Made by a program: the position numbers and the translations under genes. Below, piece by piece: positions 8,021-16,503 of a DNA stretch of 64,000 nucleotides. Positions within the stretch are counted from its first letter, which is position 1; every line of letters begins with the position of its first letter. Origin of the DNA: Taibaiella koreensis (GTDB taxonomy: Bacteria > Bacteroidota > Bacteroidia > Chitinophagales > Chitinophagaceae); the NCBI RefSeq assembly GCF_003545715.1, contig NZ_QVNU01000001.1:372001-436000 (forward strand). The letters run 5' to 3'. The notes beneath the pieces were generated by a model. The model was not told where the DNA came from, did not search any database, and worked only from the letters and a program-made list of their open reading frames with translations.

Positions 8021-8971
8021 TCAATCAGCGAAGGTTACACTTGCATCCAACCTGCTTTTGGCACTCAGGCTGACACGGTTGTCCGATACTTCCAGCACAT
8101 GAGCCGTGCCCAGTGCCAGGCTGTAATTGATATCCTGGTGGCCGGCCGGGAAATCGAAGCATACGGGATAGTCGTATCCCGCTACCTTTTCCCGGACGAT
8201 CTCATAAATATTTTGCCCGAAAGGCCTTTCCGTATCTTTCATATCGGTGAAACCGCCGCAAACAAGCCCCTTCAGGCCGGTCAGCATGCCGCTGCGCTTC
8301 AGGTTGAGCAGCATGCGGTCAATGTTATACAGGTATTCGCCAATGTCTTCTATAAAAAGGATCTTATCCCGGGTATCGATCTGCGATACCGATCCCGAGA
8401 GGTGAGCCAGTATGGCCAGGTTGCCGCCGACGACAATCCCTTCGGCCCTGCCGTTGCGATTGTGCTCATTGGGAGTTGCCGGATAGCTGAAGGGCTGCCC
8501 TGTCCATGACTGCAGCACCGAAAGTATTCCCGGGCTGTCGACAGTATCCTCCTTGAAAGCGCCACACATAGGGCCGTGCAGGGTGGCGATACCGTAGCGG
8601 GCCTGGATATGGCTGTGTAATACGGTAATATCGCTGAAGCCACATATCCATTTGGGATGCCGGCAGAAGGCTGTAAAATCTACCTGGTCTATAATGCGGC
8701 TGAGGCCATAGCCACCGCGTCCCATCAATATGGCCTTTACCTCAGGATTGTCCAGCATGGTCTGCAGATCGTACAGCCTGCGGTCGTCGTTGTCGGAAAA
8801 ATAATAATGACCGCTGCCAACCGTGCTGCCCACCACTACGTTAAATCCCCAGTCTTCCAGGGTTTTCCTGGCCTGCACAGTACGTGCCGCAGGGAGGTAT
8901 CCGGAAGGACAGGTAATGCCTATCGTGTCGCCGGGCTGCAGATACGGCGGAATAATTCCCTGGTTCGTCAT
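8021..8971 (-). CDS. ldcA: LD-carboxypeptidase (peptidase family S66)
   Basis: A 316-residue protein with all S66 landmarks: the N-terminal PGDTIGITCPSGYL, the GRGGYG loop, the nucleophile Ser in WICGFSDITVLH, the Glu in LFIEDIGEYLYNIDRML, and the His in FPAGHQDINYSL. These enzymes cut the L,D bond that releases the terminal D-Ala from muropeptide tetrapeptides during cell-wall recycling; there is no signal peptide, as expected for a cytoplasmic enzyme. Its stop lies 86 nt before the YceI start on the same strand. Self-immunity peptidases of the MccF type share the fold, but the length and order favour LdcA. Confidence 0.88.
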   Translation of the reverse strand: MTNQGIIPPYLQPGDTIGITCPSGYLPAARTVQARKTLEDWGFNVVVGSTVGSGHYYFSDNDDRRLYDLQTMLDNPEVKAILMGRGGYGLSRIIDQVDFTAFCRHPKWICGFSDITVLHSHIQARYGIATLHGPMCGAFKEDTVDSPGILSVLQSWTGQPFSYPATPNEHNRNGRAEGIVVGGNLAILAHLSGSVSQIDTRDKILFIEDIGEYLYNIDRMLLNLKRSGMLTGLKGLVCGGFTDMKDTERPFGQNIYEIVREKVAGYDYPVCFDFPAGHQDINYSLALGTAHVLEVSDNRVSLSAKSRLDASVTFAD

Positions 8972-9047
8972 AGCTAATTGTAAAAGGTAATCCTTTTGGA
9001 ATGGTAAAAATAATTTTCTTTGCAGAAATAATTCCAGTTCCTTCGTT

Positions 9048-9506
9048 ATGTTTTACCGTTTCGTGTTGTTTTTTTCTTTGCTGCTACTGGCAGCTTGTTC
9101 CGGTACCAAAACTGATCCTGCCACGTCAAAAGCGCCTGCGACCGTGCAACAATGGCAGCCACCGGCCACCGGCGCCCAGGTAGCACAATACAAGGAACGG
9201 GTCAAAGAGGATAATCTAAACGAAAAATATTTCCGCATTACGGTTATCGCCACCGAAGCCAGCCCCGAAGGTAATTTCAAGCTGAAGCTGGAGTATGGCT
9301 TTAATATTAACGAGACCGATATCATGTTGCCCGAATGGACGCCCGGTGTGGTGCTGAAACCAGTATTGCAAAAGGCAGAAGGCGATTACCACTGCCTGCT
9401 GGGCTTCGAGGCCGGCGACGGGATCTTTCACGAATTATACGATATCCGGGCCGAGAACGGGAACGTACGTATGAAGCAGACCAAAGGTTATTTCAAGGCA
9501 AAATAG
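9048..9506 (+). CDS. Small lipoprotein of unknown function
   Basis: A 152-residue protein with a short signal and lipobox LLAAC (Cys17), followed by a Thr/Ala/Pro-rich linker. The folded part (about residues 50-150) alternates beta strands: YFRITVIATEASPEGNFKLK, a second strand pair with ITVIATEA-like spacing, and DIMLPEWTPGVVLKPVL. I do not recognise a family. It is read divergently from the LD-carboxypeptidase, 76 nt away, and ends before a terminator at 9533. Confidence 0.65.
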   Translation: MFYRFVLFFSLLLLAACSGTKTDPATSKAPATVQQWQPPATGAQVAQYKERVKEDNLNEKYFRITVIATEASPEGNFKLKLEYGFNINETDIMLPEWTPGVVLKPVLQKAEGDYHCLLGFEAGDGIFHELYDIRAENGNVRMKQTKGYFKAK

Positions 9507-9833
9507 GCTAAGGGTGCGGCGCTGCATTTATGAACAACAGGGCCTGCCTGTTGCTGCAAGCCCTGTTGTTGTAAAAAAATAGCGACTATACGGATATCTT
9601 TTCTTTTTTGCTCCGCCAAAAAAGAAAGAAAAAAGGCTGCAAAAAAACAATGCTCCGCTGTTTTTTTGTGGCCAGCGCACGCCGGCTTAAAACAGATAGC
9701 AACTTTAATTCAGCATTGCAGGGCATATGACCATAGGTCAACGTTTTAATAATTACCCAAAGGATCATTTTTTCTTTGTTCCTATCTTTTGGGCTGGGTT
9801 CCTATACGCGGATGGTCATTAAAAAATATTTCC
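9507..9833. repeat. Gene-free stretch with a terminator and a double hairpin repeat
   Basis: 327 nt without a credible gene. It opens with a terminator-like hairpin, stem aacaacagggc (9533-9543) / gccctgttgtt (9560-9570). Then two A/T-rich inverted repeats follow: cttttttg/caaaaaag (9603-9610 and 9617-9624) with loop ctccgc, and caaaaaaaca/tgtttttttg (9640-9649 and 9659-9668) with loop atgctccgc. Both loops carry CTCCGC. A minus-strand open frame over it seems to be a by-product of the repeat. Confidence 0.6.
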
Positions 9834-10610
9834 TTATTTTCCTTTGAAAACCGGTGGCCGTTTTTCCAGGAAAGCGGCGATGCCTTCATTAAAGTCGGCG
9901 GTATTGGCGCATGTCGCCTGGTATTCCTCTTCCACCTGCAGCTGCTCCGTAAGGGAATGGCTGTAGCTCTGATTCAGCGCTGCCTTGGTATAGGCCAGGG
10001 CTTTTGTCGGCATCTTTGCGAGCTGCTCCGCTATCTTTTTACTTTCTGCTTCGAAGCTATCATCGGCAAACGCTTTATAGATCATGCCCATGTTCATTGC
10101 TTCTGTCGCCATTACTTTATCGCCCGTCATCATGAGGGCTGATGCCCGCTGGAAGCCAATGAGGCGGGGTAGGAGCCAGGTGCCGCCGCTGTCGGGGATC
10201 AGTCCTATTTTGCTGAAAGCCTGGATGAACGCGGCGCTTTCTTTGGCAACCACAATGTCGCAGGCCAGCGCAATGTTGGCGCCGGCGCCGGCGGCTACGC
10301 CGTTCACTGCAGCCACCACAGGCTTCTCCATATTGCGGATACGCTCTATGATGGGGTTATAATGATCGCGTACGATAGCGCGTAGTTCGGGGCCGGCCGG
10401 GTCTACGGCTTCGGCAAGGTCCTGTCCAGCGCAGAAGGCTTTGCCTTCGGCGCTGAGGTAAACGGCGCGCACCGATTCGTCGGCAGCGCAGCGATCCAGC
10501 TCCTGTTGCAGCGCCAGGGCCATTTCGCGGTTAAAGCTGTTGAATTTGTCGGGGCGGTTGAAGATGATATACGCGACGTTATTTTCTGTACGGGTAAGGA
10601 TCGTGCTCAT
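9834..10610 (-). CDS. paaG: Enoyl-CoA hydratase/isomerase, PaaG-like
   Basis: A 258-residue crotonase. The oxyanion-hole residues sit in GKAFCAGQDLAEA and NGVAAGAGANIALACDIVVA. IGLIPDSGGTWLLPRLIG carries Asp at the position used by the isomerase PaaG instead of the Glu pair of a typical hydratase. In phenylacetate breakdown PaaG converts ring-epoxide CoA to the oxepin; the same fold also serves fatty-acid oxidation. No other paa gene is in the window, so the substrate is open. The gene is alone on its strand; TACTTTTA upstream of the start is a weak -7 element. Confidence 0.8.
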   Translation of the reverse strand: MSTILTRTENNVAYIIFNRPDKFNSFNREMALALQQELDRCAADESVRAVYLSAEGKAFCAGQDLAEAVDPAGPELRAIVRDHYNPIIERIRNMEKPVVAAVNGVAAGAGANIALACDIVVAKESAAFIQAFSKIGLIPDSGGTWLLPRLIGFQRASALMMTGDKVMATEAMNMGMIYKAFADDSFEAESKKIAEQLAKMPTKALAYTKAALNQSYSHSLTEQLQVEEEYQATCANTADFNEGIAAFLEKRPPVFKGK

Positions 10611-10684
10611 GTATCTTTTTTTTGAGGACGTAAAAGTACAAATTTAGACGTTTAGCAAGCGACCCCGGAGGGCCGCTTGTTGGA

Positions 10685-11320
10685 TTACAGGCTGGCAATG
10701 AAGGGGGCCGCCCGATGATATTGCGCTTGCAGCAACTGACTGGCTAGAAAGTTTGCCAGATCGCAGGCATGGACCTGTTGCCCGGGGCAATCGATCGTGC
10801 TGACCTGTATTTCTTTTGCCTCATGGGTAAGGATAATGCGGGGAAGCCGCACCAGTGTCCAGTTGAGCACGCTGGCCTGTAACATAGTGTACTCGGCTTG
10901 CTTGTCGGTCGTGGTAGCCGCGTAGTGGGCGTGCATCCACGCGCCGGCTTCCTGCACCCAGGGGCTTTTACGGTCCTGGGGAGTATCGACGCTAAGGCCG
11001 GTGGTAACGATATAGCGGCCTATACTATGTTGCGCCATGGTCTCCAGCACATGATGTGTAGCTGTGCTGAAAATGGGCGGCTCGTTGGCCGGCTGCCCCA
11101 GAGTGCTGATCACGGCGCTGCAACCTTCCAGCAGCCGGGCAATGTCTGCTGCGTTGCGGGCATCGCCTTTAAGTACCTGTATGGAAGCAGGGAAAGGAGG
11201 CAGGTTTCCGGGATGACGGTGTAATAAACGGAGGGGATAACCCTGCCGCAATAGTTCCTGCACCAGGTATTGTCCGGACTTGCCGGCGCCGCCGATGACG
11301 GCGATAAGACGGTTATTCAT
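10685..11320 (-). CDS. NAD(P)-binding NmrA-like Rossmann protein
   Basis: A 211-residue atypical short-chain dehydrogenase. The glycine motif IAVIGGAGKSGQYLVQELL is at residues 5-23, a strand-ending Arg pair (LRLLHRH) suits NADPH, and VLKGDARNAADIARLLEGCS and SAVISTLGQP follow as in NmrA/HSCARG proteins. The Tyr-x-x-x-Lys catalytic pair is not in its classical form. These proteins are sugar- or quinone-acting reductases or redox sensors. It is a single gene on the minus strand; a weak GC-rich hairpin lies just beyond the stop. Confidence 0.75.
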   Translation of the reverse strand: MNNRLIAVIGGAGKSGQYLVQELLRQGYPLRLLHRHPGNLPPFPASIQVLKGDARNAADIARLLEGCSAVISTLGQPANEPPIFSTATHHVLETMAQHSIGRYIVTTGLSVDTPQDRKSPWVQEAGAWMHAHYAATTTDKQAEYTMLQASVLNWTLVRLPRIILTHEAKEIQVSTIDCPGQQVHACDLANFLASQLLQAQYHRAAPFIASL

Positions 11321-11462
11321 AAAAAAACGCTTTTGAGAATGGGAAATAAATTAACCTGCCGGGCAGCTGTGCCGGCTAAGAAGCGCATCGGAGCGGCTTC
11401 GTAAGCGATCGCTTTATTTTATCAGGAGCGTTTAATAGCACGAAAATAGTTATTTTTAACCG

Positions 11463-12500
11463 ATGCAAGTAGACAAAAGGGAAGCGGAGCTGATCGAAAA
11501 AGCCATTGTGCACTGGCGCGAGCAAGGTATTGTGGATGAGCCTACCGCGGTGAAGATGAAAGAGAGCTATGCGCTCGAAGACAGCGATAGCAATATTTTA
11601 TCTATTTATGCGCTCATCGCCTGCGTCTCCTGTGGCCTCCTGGCTTTTGGCGCCCTGGTGATGGATGAGAAATGGATCGAGCTGGTGCGCCGGCGCTTCG
11701 GTTTTTCAGAAGTTATTGTGGGTATCTGTTTTATCTTGCTTAGCGCCGCCCTGGTGTACCTCAGCTACCGCCGCCGTTGCCGGAAGCCTGGTCTCTATGC
11801 GGCCAACGAGGCTTTCAACATTACTATTGTGCTGGGTCTGGCAGTAGGCATGGCATATATAGGTCGTAGTATCGGTTATCAGAACGGCAATTATGCCCCT
11901 ATATTGCTGGTGGCGGCATTATTGTATGGCAGTATCGCTGTGTTCCTGCGCTCCCAGCTGTTATGGGCGACGTTGTTGCTGGCTCTTGCCGGTTGGTGGG
12001 GAGCGCAAACCTATTACTGGAGCCATGGCAACGATTATTTCCTGCAGATGAATTATGCCCTGCGCATGTCGCTGTTCGGTGCGCTCATCCTGTTGCTGCA
12101 ACAGCTGGTACAAAGGGTTCCGGTGCTGATGTCTTTTGCCCGTATTACGCGCATCATGGGCTGGGTCTTCTTCCTGGTAGCGGCCTGGAGCCTTTCCATA
12201 CTGGGCAACAGCAGCAATTTTGATGTATGGCTACAGATACGGCAGGGGCGGCTATGGGTCTGGGCCCTGGCTTTTTCGCTGATGCTGCTGGGCCTTATCG
12301 TTTATGCTTTCCGCAGGAAAGATGCCTTCCTCAGGGATATTTGCCTCATCTTTTTCCTGATCAATATCTATACCCGCTATTTCGAATATTTCTGGGATAA
12401 GACCAACAAAGGACTATTTTTCGCGATCCTGGCCTTTTCTTTCTGGTGGATCGGACGAACGGCGGAGCGCTGGCGCAAAAAGCAGGTATTGCAGGAGTAA
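11463..12500 (+). CDS. DUF2157-like integral membrane protein
   Basis: A 345-residue protein with a soluble N-terminus (about 45 residues, EAELIEKAIVHWREQGIVDE, then DEPTAVKMKESY) followed by eight to ten membrane helices, from ILSIYALIACVSCGLLAFGA to GLFFAILAFSFWWIGRTAER. A short helical N-domain in front of a bundle of hydrophobic helices is the DUF2157 pattern. The function of the family is unknown. It stands alone on the plus strand, about 140 nt from the divergent NmrA-like gene. Confidence 0.65.
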   Translation: MQVDKREAELIEKAIVHWREQGIVDEPTAVKMKESYALEDSDSNILSIYALIACVSCGLLAFGALVMDEKWIELVRRRFGFSEVIVGICFILLSAALVYLSYRRRCRKPGLYAANEAFNITIVLGLAVGMAYIGRSIGYQNGNYAPILLVAALLYGSIAVFLRSQLLWATLLLALAGWWGAQTYYWSHGNDYFLQMNYALRMSLFGALILLLQQLVQRVPVLMSFARITRIMGWVFFLVAAWSLSILGNSSNFDVWLQIRQGRLWVWALAFSLMLLGLIVYAFRRKDAFLRDICLIFFLINIYTRYFEYFWDKTNKGLFFAILAFSFWWIGRTAERWRKKQVLQE

Positions 12501-12525
12501 CGGCCGGAATACTATGCCACCGGCA

Positions 12526-12556
12526 TTGGAAATATAATTTGCGTTAATTATCTTTG
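12526..12556 (+). promoter_or_regulatory. Bacteroidota-type promoter
   Basis: TTG at 12526-12528 and TATCTTTG (TAnnTTTG) at 12549-12556, 20 nt apart. The start of the small lipoprotein gene is 26 nt downstream. Confidence 0.6.
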
Positions 12557-12582
12557 GAAAATCTCTTGTAAACTTTACAGCA

Positions 12583-12837
12583 ATGAAGCAACGTTTTACT
12601 TCTCTTTTATGGGCATCGGCAGTGTTGGTATTATTGGCAGGAACAACCTCCTGTACCAGGAAGTATACCTGTCAGTGCAAAATGACCTATACCGGTGTGC
12701 CAGGCCTTCCCCAGGGCGATACACGGGAATATCCCATTACCGATACCAAGAAAAACGCACGGAGCGCCTGTCAGGCTGCTTCCGGCACTTATGATAACGG
12801 TGGCATTCATACCGTAGAAACCTGCGATCTGTTTTAA
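12583..12837 (+). CDS. Small Cys-containing lipoprotein
   Basis: An 84-residue protein: a signal (MKQRFTSLLWASAVLVLLAG) with lipobox GTTSC (Cys24) and a 60-residue mature part with four further Cys (YTCQCKMTY, SACQAA, VETCDLF). The Cys pattern could give two disulfides in the periplasm. No family is recognised. It has its own promoter (12526) and terminator (12857), so it is an independent unit. Confidence 0.7.
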   Translation: MKQRFTSLLWASAVLVLLAGTTSCTRKYTCQCKMTYTGVPGLPQGDTREYPITDTKKNARSACQAASGTYDNGGIHTVETCDLF

Positions 12838-12856
12838 TCTGCTCTATAAAAATACG

Positions 12857-12888
12857 AAGCGTGCGCCGCAGCCGGCGCACGCTTTTTT
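12857..12888 (+). terminator. Terminator between the lipoprotein gene and hemW
   Basis: 11-bp stem aagcgtgcgcc / ggcgcacgctt (12857-12867, 12874-12884) followed by six T. It ends at the 3' end of the convergent hemW. Confidence 0.85.
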
Positions 12889-14023
12889 ATGCCACCCCCC
12901 GGAACAGGTCAGCAGCAATACCATCGGCAAAAAGTTTGCCGGCAGTGGTCAGGATCATTTTTTCCTGTTCGATCCTCATCCAGCCTTTATCGAGAAAGGG
13001 TTCGCTTTCGGCGAGCAACTGTGTACGCACACCGTCACCGAATACGGACGCGATATGGCCAAGATCGGCGCCCCACATGGTGCGTAGCGAGGTCATCAGG
13101 TATTCGTTGAAGCGGTCTTCGGGGCTAAGCGTTTCTTTTTCAAAGGGTACTTTCCCTTCTGTAAGGATGCTTTTGAGATAAGCCTGGTTGTTGGCGACAT
13201 TCCATTGGCGACTTTCAGCATTGAAAGAATGCGCCGATGGTCCTAGCCCCAGGTAATGCCTGCCGCTCCAGTAATTGGTGTTATGCATTGCATATTTTCC
13301 CGGCAGGGCAAAATTAGAGATCTCATAATGCTCGTAGCCCGCGCCCCCCAGTCGTTCCATCAGCTGCTCAAACTGCGCCGCGGTCTGGCTGTTGTCCGGT
13401 TCCTTAGTCCTGCCTTTGGCGATGGCATGTGCCAGGGCGGTACGGGGCTCTACGGTAAGCGCATAAGAAGAGATGTGGTATACCTGCAAGCCGACGGCGG
13501 TCGCTATGTTCTCCTGCCATTCTTTATCGGTCATGGTAGGCGTGCCGTAGATCAGGTCTATGCTGATGTTCTCCAGTCCTGCGTCCTGGGCCGCTTTGAC
13601 CGCATAGTCTGCCTCAGCTGCTGTGTGCGCCCGGTTCATATAACGGAGGTCTTTATCGTGGAAAGACTGGATACCTATGCTAAGCCGGTTGACAGGGGTG
13701 GTGCGCATCTCGCGCAGGAAAGCCGGGCTCAGGTCGTCGGGATTGGCTTCCAGGGTGATTTCCTTAAGCTCCTGCCGCGGAAAATGCTTTTCGAGGCTTT
13801 CCCATAGCCGCATCAGCTCAGCGGCCGACAGCAGGGATGGGGTACCGCCGCCAAAATAGACCGTCTCGATGGTCTGCCCCTCCAGGTAATGTTGCTGCAG
13901 GATCATTTCCCGTTGCAGGGCATCGATCATTTCGGTCTTCAATCGCAACGAAGTGGAAAAATGAAAATTGCAATAGTTACAGGCTTGTTTGCAGAAAGGA
14001 ATGTGGAGGTAGATGCCGGCCAT
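12887..14023 (-). CDS. hemW: HemW, radical-SAM haem chaperone
   Basis: I start at 14023, where MAGIYLHIPFCKQACNYC opens the domain; the frame is open 76 codons upstream, but that part has no family features and covers the upstream region of the Xaa-Pro peptidase gene. The resulting 378 residues fit HemW. C-x3-C-x2-C is in CKQACNYC, then YFGGGTPSLLSAAEL, LSIGIQSFHDKDLRYMNRAH and SIDLIYGTPTMT. Compared with the haem-synthesis enzyme HemN it lacks the extra N-terminal part. HemW delivers haem to respiratory proteins. Confidence 0.88.
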   Translation of the reverse strand: MAGIYLHIPFCKQACNYCNFHFSTSLRLKTEMIDALQREMILQQHYLEGQTIETVYFGGGTPSLLSAAELMRLWESLEKHFPRQELKEITLEANPDDLSPAFLREMRTTPVNRLSIGIQSFHDKDLRYMNRAHTAAEADYAVKAAQDAGLENISIDLIYGTPTMTDKEWQENIATAVGLQVYHISSYALTVEPRTALAHAIAKGRTKEPDNSQTAAQFEQLMERLGGAGYEHYEISNFALPGKYAMHNTNYWSGRHYLGLGPSAHSFNAESRQWNVANNQAYLKSILTEGKVPFEKETLSPEDRFNEYLMTSLRTMWGADLGHIASVFGDGVRTQLLAESEPFLDKGWMRIEQEKMILTTAGKLFADGIAADLFRGVA

Positions 14024-14153
14024 AATGCAAAGGTATTCGATCCGGCCCATTTGAAACGTGTTCACCGCACTGACCCTATAAGGGGTAATTATGGTCCCTG
14101 CGCAGCGCATTCTTCTTTTTTTGCTTACTTTGCTGCTTATTTTCTTCGATATA

Positions 14154-15440
14154 ATGAAATACGAGCCCATTAATCCCGAATTATACCGGCAGAACCGCGA
14201 GCGGTTTGCCAAACAGATGAAATCCAACGCCATCGCGATATTCCAGGCCAACCCCGTAGTGGCCGAGAACGGCGATGCGGTATATGCTTACAAAGCCAAC
14301 TCGGATGTGGTGTGGCTTTCCGGCGTGGTACAGGAAAAGACCATGGTGATCCTGTATCCCGATAATCCCGATCCGAAAGCAAAAGAAGTATTGGTGATCC
14401 AGCGCCCCAATGAGCTGCTGGAAAAATGGAATGGTCACTTGCTGCGCAAGGAGGAAGCGACCGCCATCAGCGGTATCGCTAACGTGCAGTTTGTCGACAG
14501 CATCGAGGACCAGATCCAGCTGTGGATGCATTATGCCGACATCGTCTATCTCGATACCAATGAGAATGACCGTCGCGGCGCTGTGCTGCGTACCGACCTG
14601 CTGTTTGTACACGACTTCATGCGCCAGTTCCCGCTGCACCGTTACGAACGGGCAGCCCGGATCGTCAAGGAAGTACGGGCGATCAAGACCAAAGAAGAAA
14701 TAGAAGTGGCCCAACAGGCTGTTGATATCACGCATAAGGCTTTTCTGCGGGTATGCCAGTTTGTAGCACCAGGGGTGATGGAATACGAGATAGAGGCCGA
14801 GATCACACACGAATTTCTGCGCAACAGGGCCACACGGCATGCTTATGGCGCTATAGTGGCCAGCGGCGACAGGGCCCGTACCCTGCACTATGTGGACAAC
14901 AACCAGGAGTGTAAGAGCGGTGAGCTGCTGCTGATGGACTTCGGCGCCGAATACGGCAATTATAATGCCGACCTTACCCGCACGATACCGGTGAACGGCA
15001 AGTTCTCCAAGCGGCAGAAGGAAGTGTATAATGCCTGTCTTAACGTGCACAATTTTTGCAAAGCCATATTGAAGCCAGGTATCAATTACGCCGAGTACAT
15101 TGATAAAGTGAATAAGGAAATGGAAAAGCAGCTGATGGACATCGGTCTGATCTCCAAAGCCGACATTAAGAACCAGGATCCGGCCAATCCAGCTTACCGC
15201 AAATATTTTTATCATGGCATCGGGCATCACCTGGGCCTCGATGTGCACGATGTGGGCACGCGCAACCAGCCCGTAAAAGAGGGTATGCTGTTCACTATCG
15301 AACCGGGCATCTATATCGAAGAAGAGCAAATGGGCATCCGCATCGAGAACAATTACTGGCTCACCAAGAACGGCAGCAAAGATTTGTTCAAAGGGATACC
15401 CATTACCGTAGAAGAAATTGAAAAAGCCATGAAGCGATAA
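14154..15440 (+). CDS. pepP: Xaa-Pro aminopeptidase (aminopeptidase P, M24B)
   Basis: I start at 14154 (MKYEPINPELYRQNRERF); the frame also has an ATG at 14091, but that stretch overlaps the hemW upstream region and encodes only a hydrophobic string. The 428 residues contain the aminopeptidase P N-domain (about 5-150) and the pita-bread catalytic domain. The five metal ligands are visible: Asp in LLLMDFGAEYGNY, Asp in NADLTRTI, His in HGIGHHLGLDVHD, Glu in TIEPGIYIEEE and Glu in IRIENNYWLT. It cuts an N-terminal residue when Pro is second. No signal peptide: cytoplasmic. Confidence 0.9.
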   Translation: MKYEPINPELYRQNRERFAKQMKSNAIAIFQANPVVAENGDAVYAYKANSDVVWLSGVVQEKTMVILYPDNPDPKAKEVLVIQRPNELLEKWNGHLLRKEEATAISGIANVQFVDSIEDQIQLWMHYADIVYLDTNENDRRGAVLRTDLLFVHDFMRQFPLHRYERAARIVKEVRAIKTKEEIEVAQQAVDITHKAFLRVCQFVAPGVMEYEIEAEITHEFLRNRATRHAYGAIVASGDRARTLHYVDNNQECKSGELLLMDFGAEYGNYNADLTRTIPVNGKFSKRQKEVYNACLNVHNFCKAILKPGINYAEYIDKVNKEMEKQLMDIGLISKADIKNQDPANPAYRKYFYHGIGHHLGLDVHDVGTRNQPVKEGMLFTIEPGIYIEEEQMGIRIENNYWLTKNGSKDLFKGIPITVEEIEKAMKR

Positions 15441-15486
15441 GAGGTCTTACGGCGAAAGCCGTGATCTCTACAAACGAAGAAATCTT

Positions 15487-15849
15487 ATGAGCATACCTAA
15501 TCCTGCCTCGCCTACGGGCTCACGTCCCTACAAAAAGAAGGTGGGCCCCGATACCGCGGTCTTCGGCCTGCTGATCGGGCTGCTGTTCCCGGCCCTGGGG
15601 CTTATTCTGCTGTATTTTATCTGGTCGCGCGATATCAGCTTCAGTAAGTATCTGCAAATGTTTACGGCGATCAGCAGCCCGATCATGATGAGCACGGCAT
15701 CCAAGGCTCTTTCGCTATCGATGATCGCCAACCTCGCCCCTTTCTATTTTTTCCTGAACCGGAAGCAATACCTTACGGTGAGGGGAATATTGATGAGCAT
15801 GATCCTTATTGGGGTGCTGGTAGTGCTGTATAAATTTGTATGGCAATAA
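15487..15849 (+). CDS. Small membrane protein of unknown function
   Basis: A 120-residue protein starting 46 nt after the aminopeptidase stop on the same strand. Three hydrophobic segments: AVFGLLIGLLFPALGLILLY, one with SLSMIANLAPFYFFL, and GILMSMILIGVLVVLYKFVW. The N-terminal 20 residues are Pro/Ser/Lys-rich and probably cytoplasmic. I do not recognise a family; it is likely co-transcribed with pepP. Confidence 0.55.
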   Translation: MSIPNPASPTGSRPYKKKVGPDTAVFGLLIGLLFPALGLILLYFIWSRDISFSKYLQMFTAISSPIMMSTASKALSLSMIANLAPFYFFLNRKQYLTVRGILMSMILIGVLVVLYKFVWQ

Positions 15850-15880
15850 AAAAATCTTCAATTTTTTTTCACCGATTTTT

Positions 15881-15910
15881 TTTGGTGTTAAAAATTATTG
15901 ATTACTTTTG
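15881..15910 (+). promoter_or_regulatory. Promoter of tRNA-Gln
   Basis: TTTG at 15881-15884 and TACTTTTG at 15903-15910, 18 nt apart; the tRNA begins 16 nt later. Matches the -33/-7 consensus of Bacteroidota. Confidence 0.7.
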
Positions 15911-15926
15911 CACCCCGCAAGGGAGT

Positions 15927-15998
15927 TAGTTCTATGGTGTAAAGGTAGCACAACTGATTTTGGTTCAGTTAGTCTAGGTTCGAATCCTGGTAGAACTA
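15927..15998 (+). tRNA. tRNA-Gln (TTG)
   Basis: Acceptor stem tagttct (15927-15933) pairs fully with agaacta (15992-15998). The anticodon stem actga/tcagt encloses loop ttttggt, so the anticodon is TTG, reading CAA for Gln. The T arm has ggttcgaatcc. The weak U1-A72 pair is typical of tRNA-Gln. The CCA end is not encoded. Confidence 0.95.
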
Positions 15999-16155
15999 CA
16001 CTAATCTTTCTTAAGCCGCTTCATGCGGCTTTTCTCATACCTGCACCATCTCTCATAATTCGGCCGAGCCCTGGGCCAAGCAGCACAATCAAGGTTTACA
16101 TCTATTTTTTGTATGGTTACTGAGCTGTAATTTCACGAATTCAAACACTCTTTAT

Positions 16156-16416
16156 ATGAAAAAGATAAACCGCTCAGCAAAACTGCATTTAAAGAAAAAG
16201 ATCATCACCTCCCTGGCCGGCGACAGCGCAGGCCACATAATGGGCGGATCGGCGACTTGTCAGTCGATAGCAGTAGGCTGCCCTACCACAAGTCCTACCT
16301 TTCAGCTGCAATGTACGCTGGGTGTCTGTTTTGTCAAGAATACAGATGGTTGTCCGACTACCAGCAATATGTGCCCCACCTCACCGGAAGTGCATTGTAC
16401 TATTGCCGAATTTTAG
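16156..16416 (+). CDS. GG-leader peptide precursor A (lanthipeptide-like, 7 Cys)
   Basis: An 86-residue protein. Residues 1-31 are a Lys-rich leader with L-H-L-K-K-K-I-I-T-S-L, then nine residues, then GG. The 55-residue tail has seven Cys and about a dozen Thr/Ser, with GCPTTSPT and GCPTTSNMCPTS as near repeats. The leader pattern matches five other genes in this window (16504, 30200, 30560, 34663 and 35038) and resembles the leaders of Bacteroidota class I lanthipeptides, in which Ser/Thr are dehydrated and joined to Cys. No modifying enzyme is near. It converges on precursor B across a shared hairpin. The precursor role is inferred from leader and composition. Confidence 0.65.
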   Translation: MKKINRSAKLHLKKKIITSLAGDSAGHIMGGSATCQSIAVGCPTTSPTFQLQCTLGVCFVKNTDGCPTTSNMCPTSPEVHCTIAEF

Positions 16417-16447
16417 GCGCCTGATCGTTTAACCGGAGCTATAAAAA

Positions 16448-16484
16448 AATCAGGAATGTTGTTTTTTTAACAACATTCCTGATT
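16448..16484. terminator. Bidirectional terminator between precursors A and B
   Basis: 14-bp stem aatcaggaatgttg / caacattcctgatt with a T/A-rich loop. It stands 31 nt after the stop of A and 19 nt after the stop of B, and has A or T runs on both sides. Confidence 0.8.
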
Positions 16485-16503
16485 AGAAATTATACTGGAA
16501 AAA

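Noticed and set aside
9586-9768. A 60-codon minus-strand frame rich in Lys and Phe
   Set aside because: It lies over the A/T-rich double hairpin and its composition comes from that repeat.
12887-14023. Coproporphyrinogen oxidase HemN
   Set aside because: The length and the N-terminus fit HemW; the longer N-terminal part of HemN is absent.
14091-14153. An earlier start of the Xaa-Pro aminopeptidase with a hydrophobic stretch
   Set aside because: It could look like a signal peptide, but it lies in the shared upstream region with hemW and lacks a charged beginning; cytoplasmic aminopeptidase P starts at the MKYEPIN position.
15908-16123. A 71-codon plus-strand frame
   Set aside because: It runs through tRNA-Gln; no gene is expected there.
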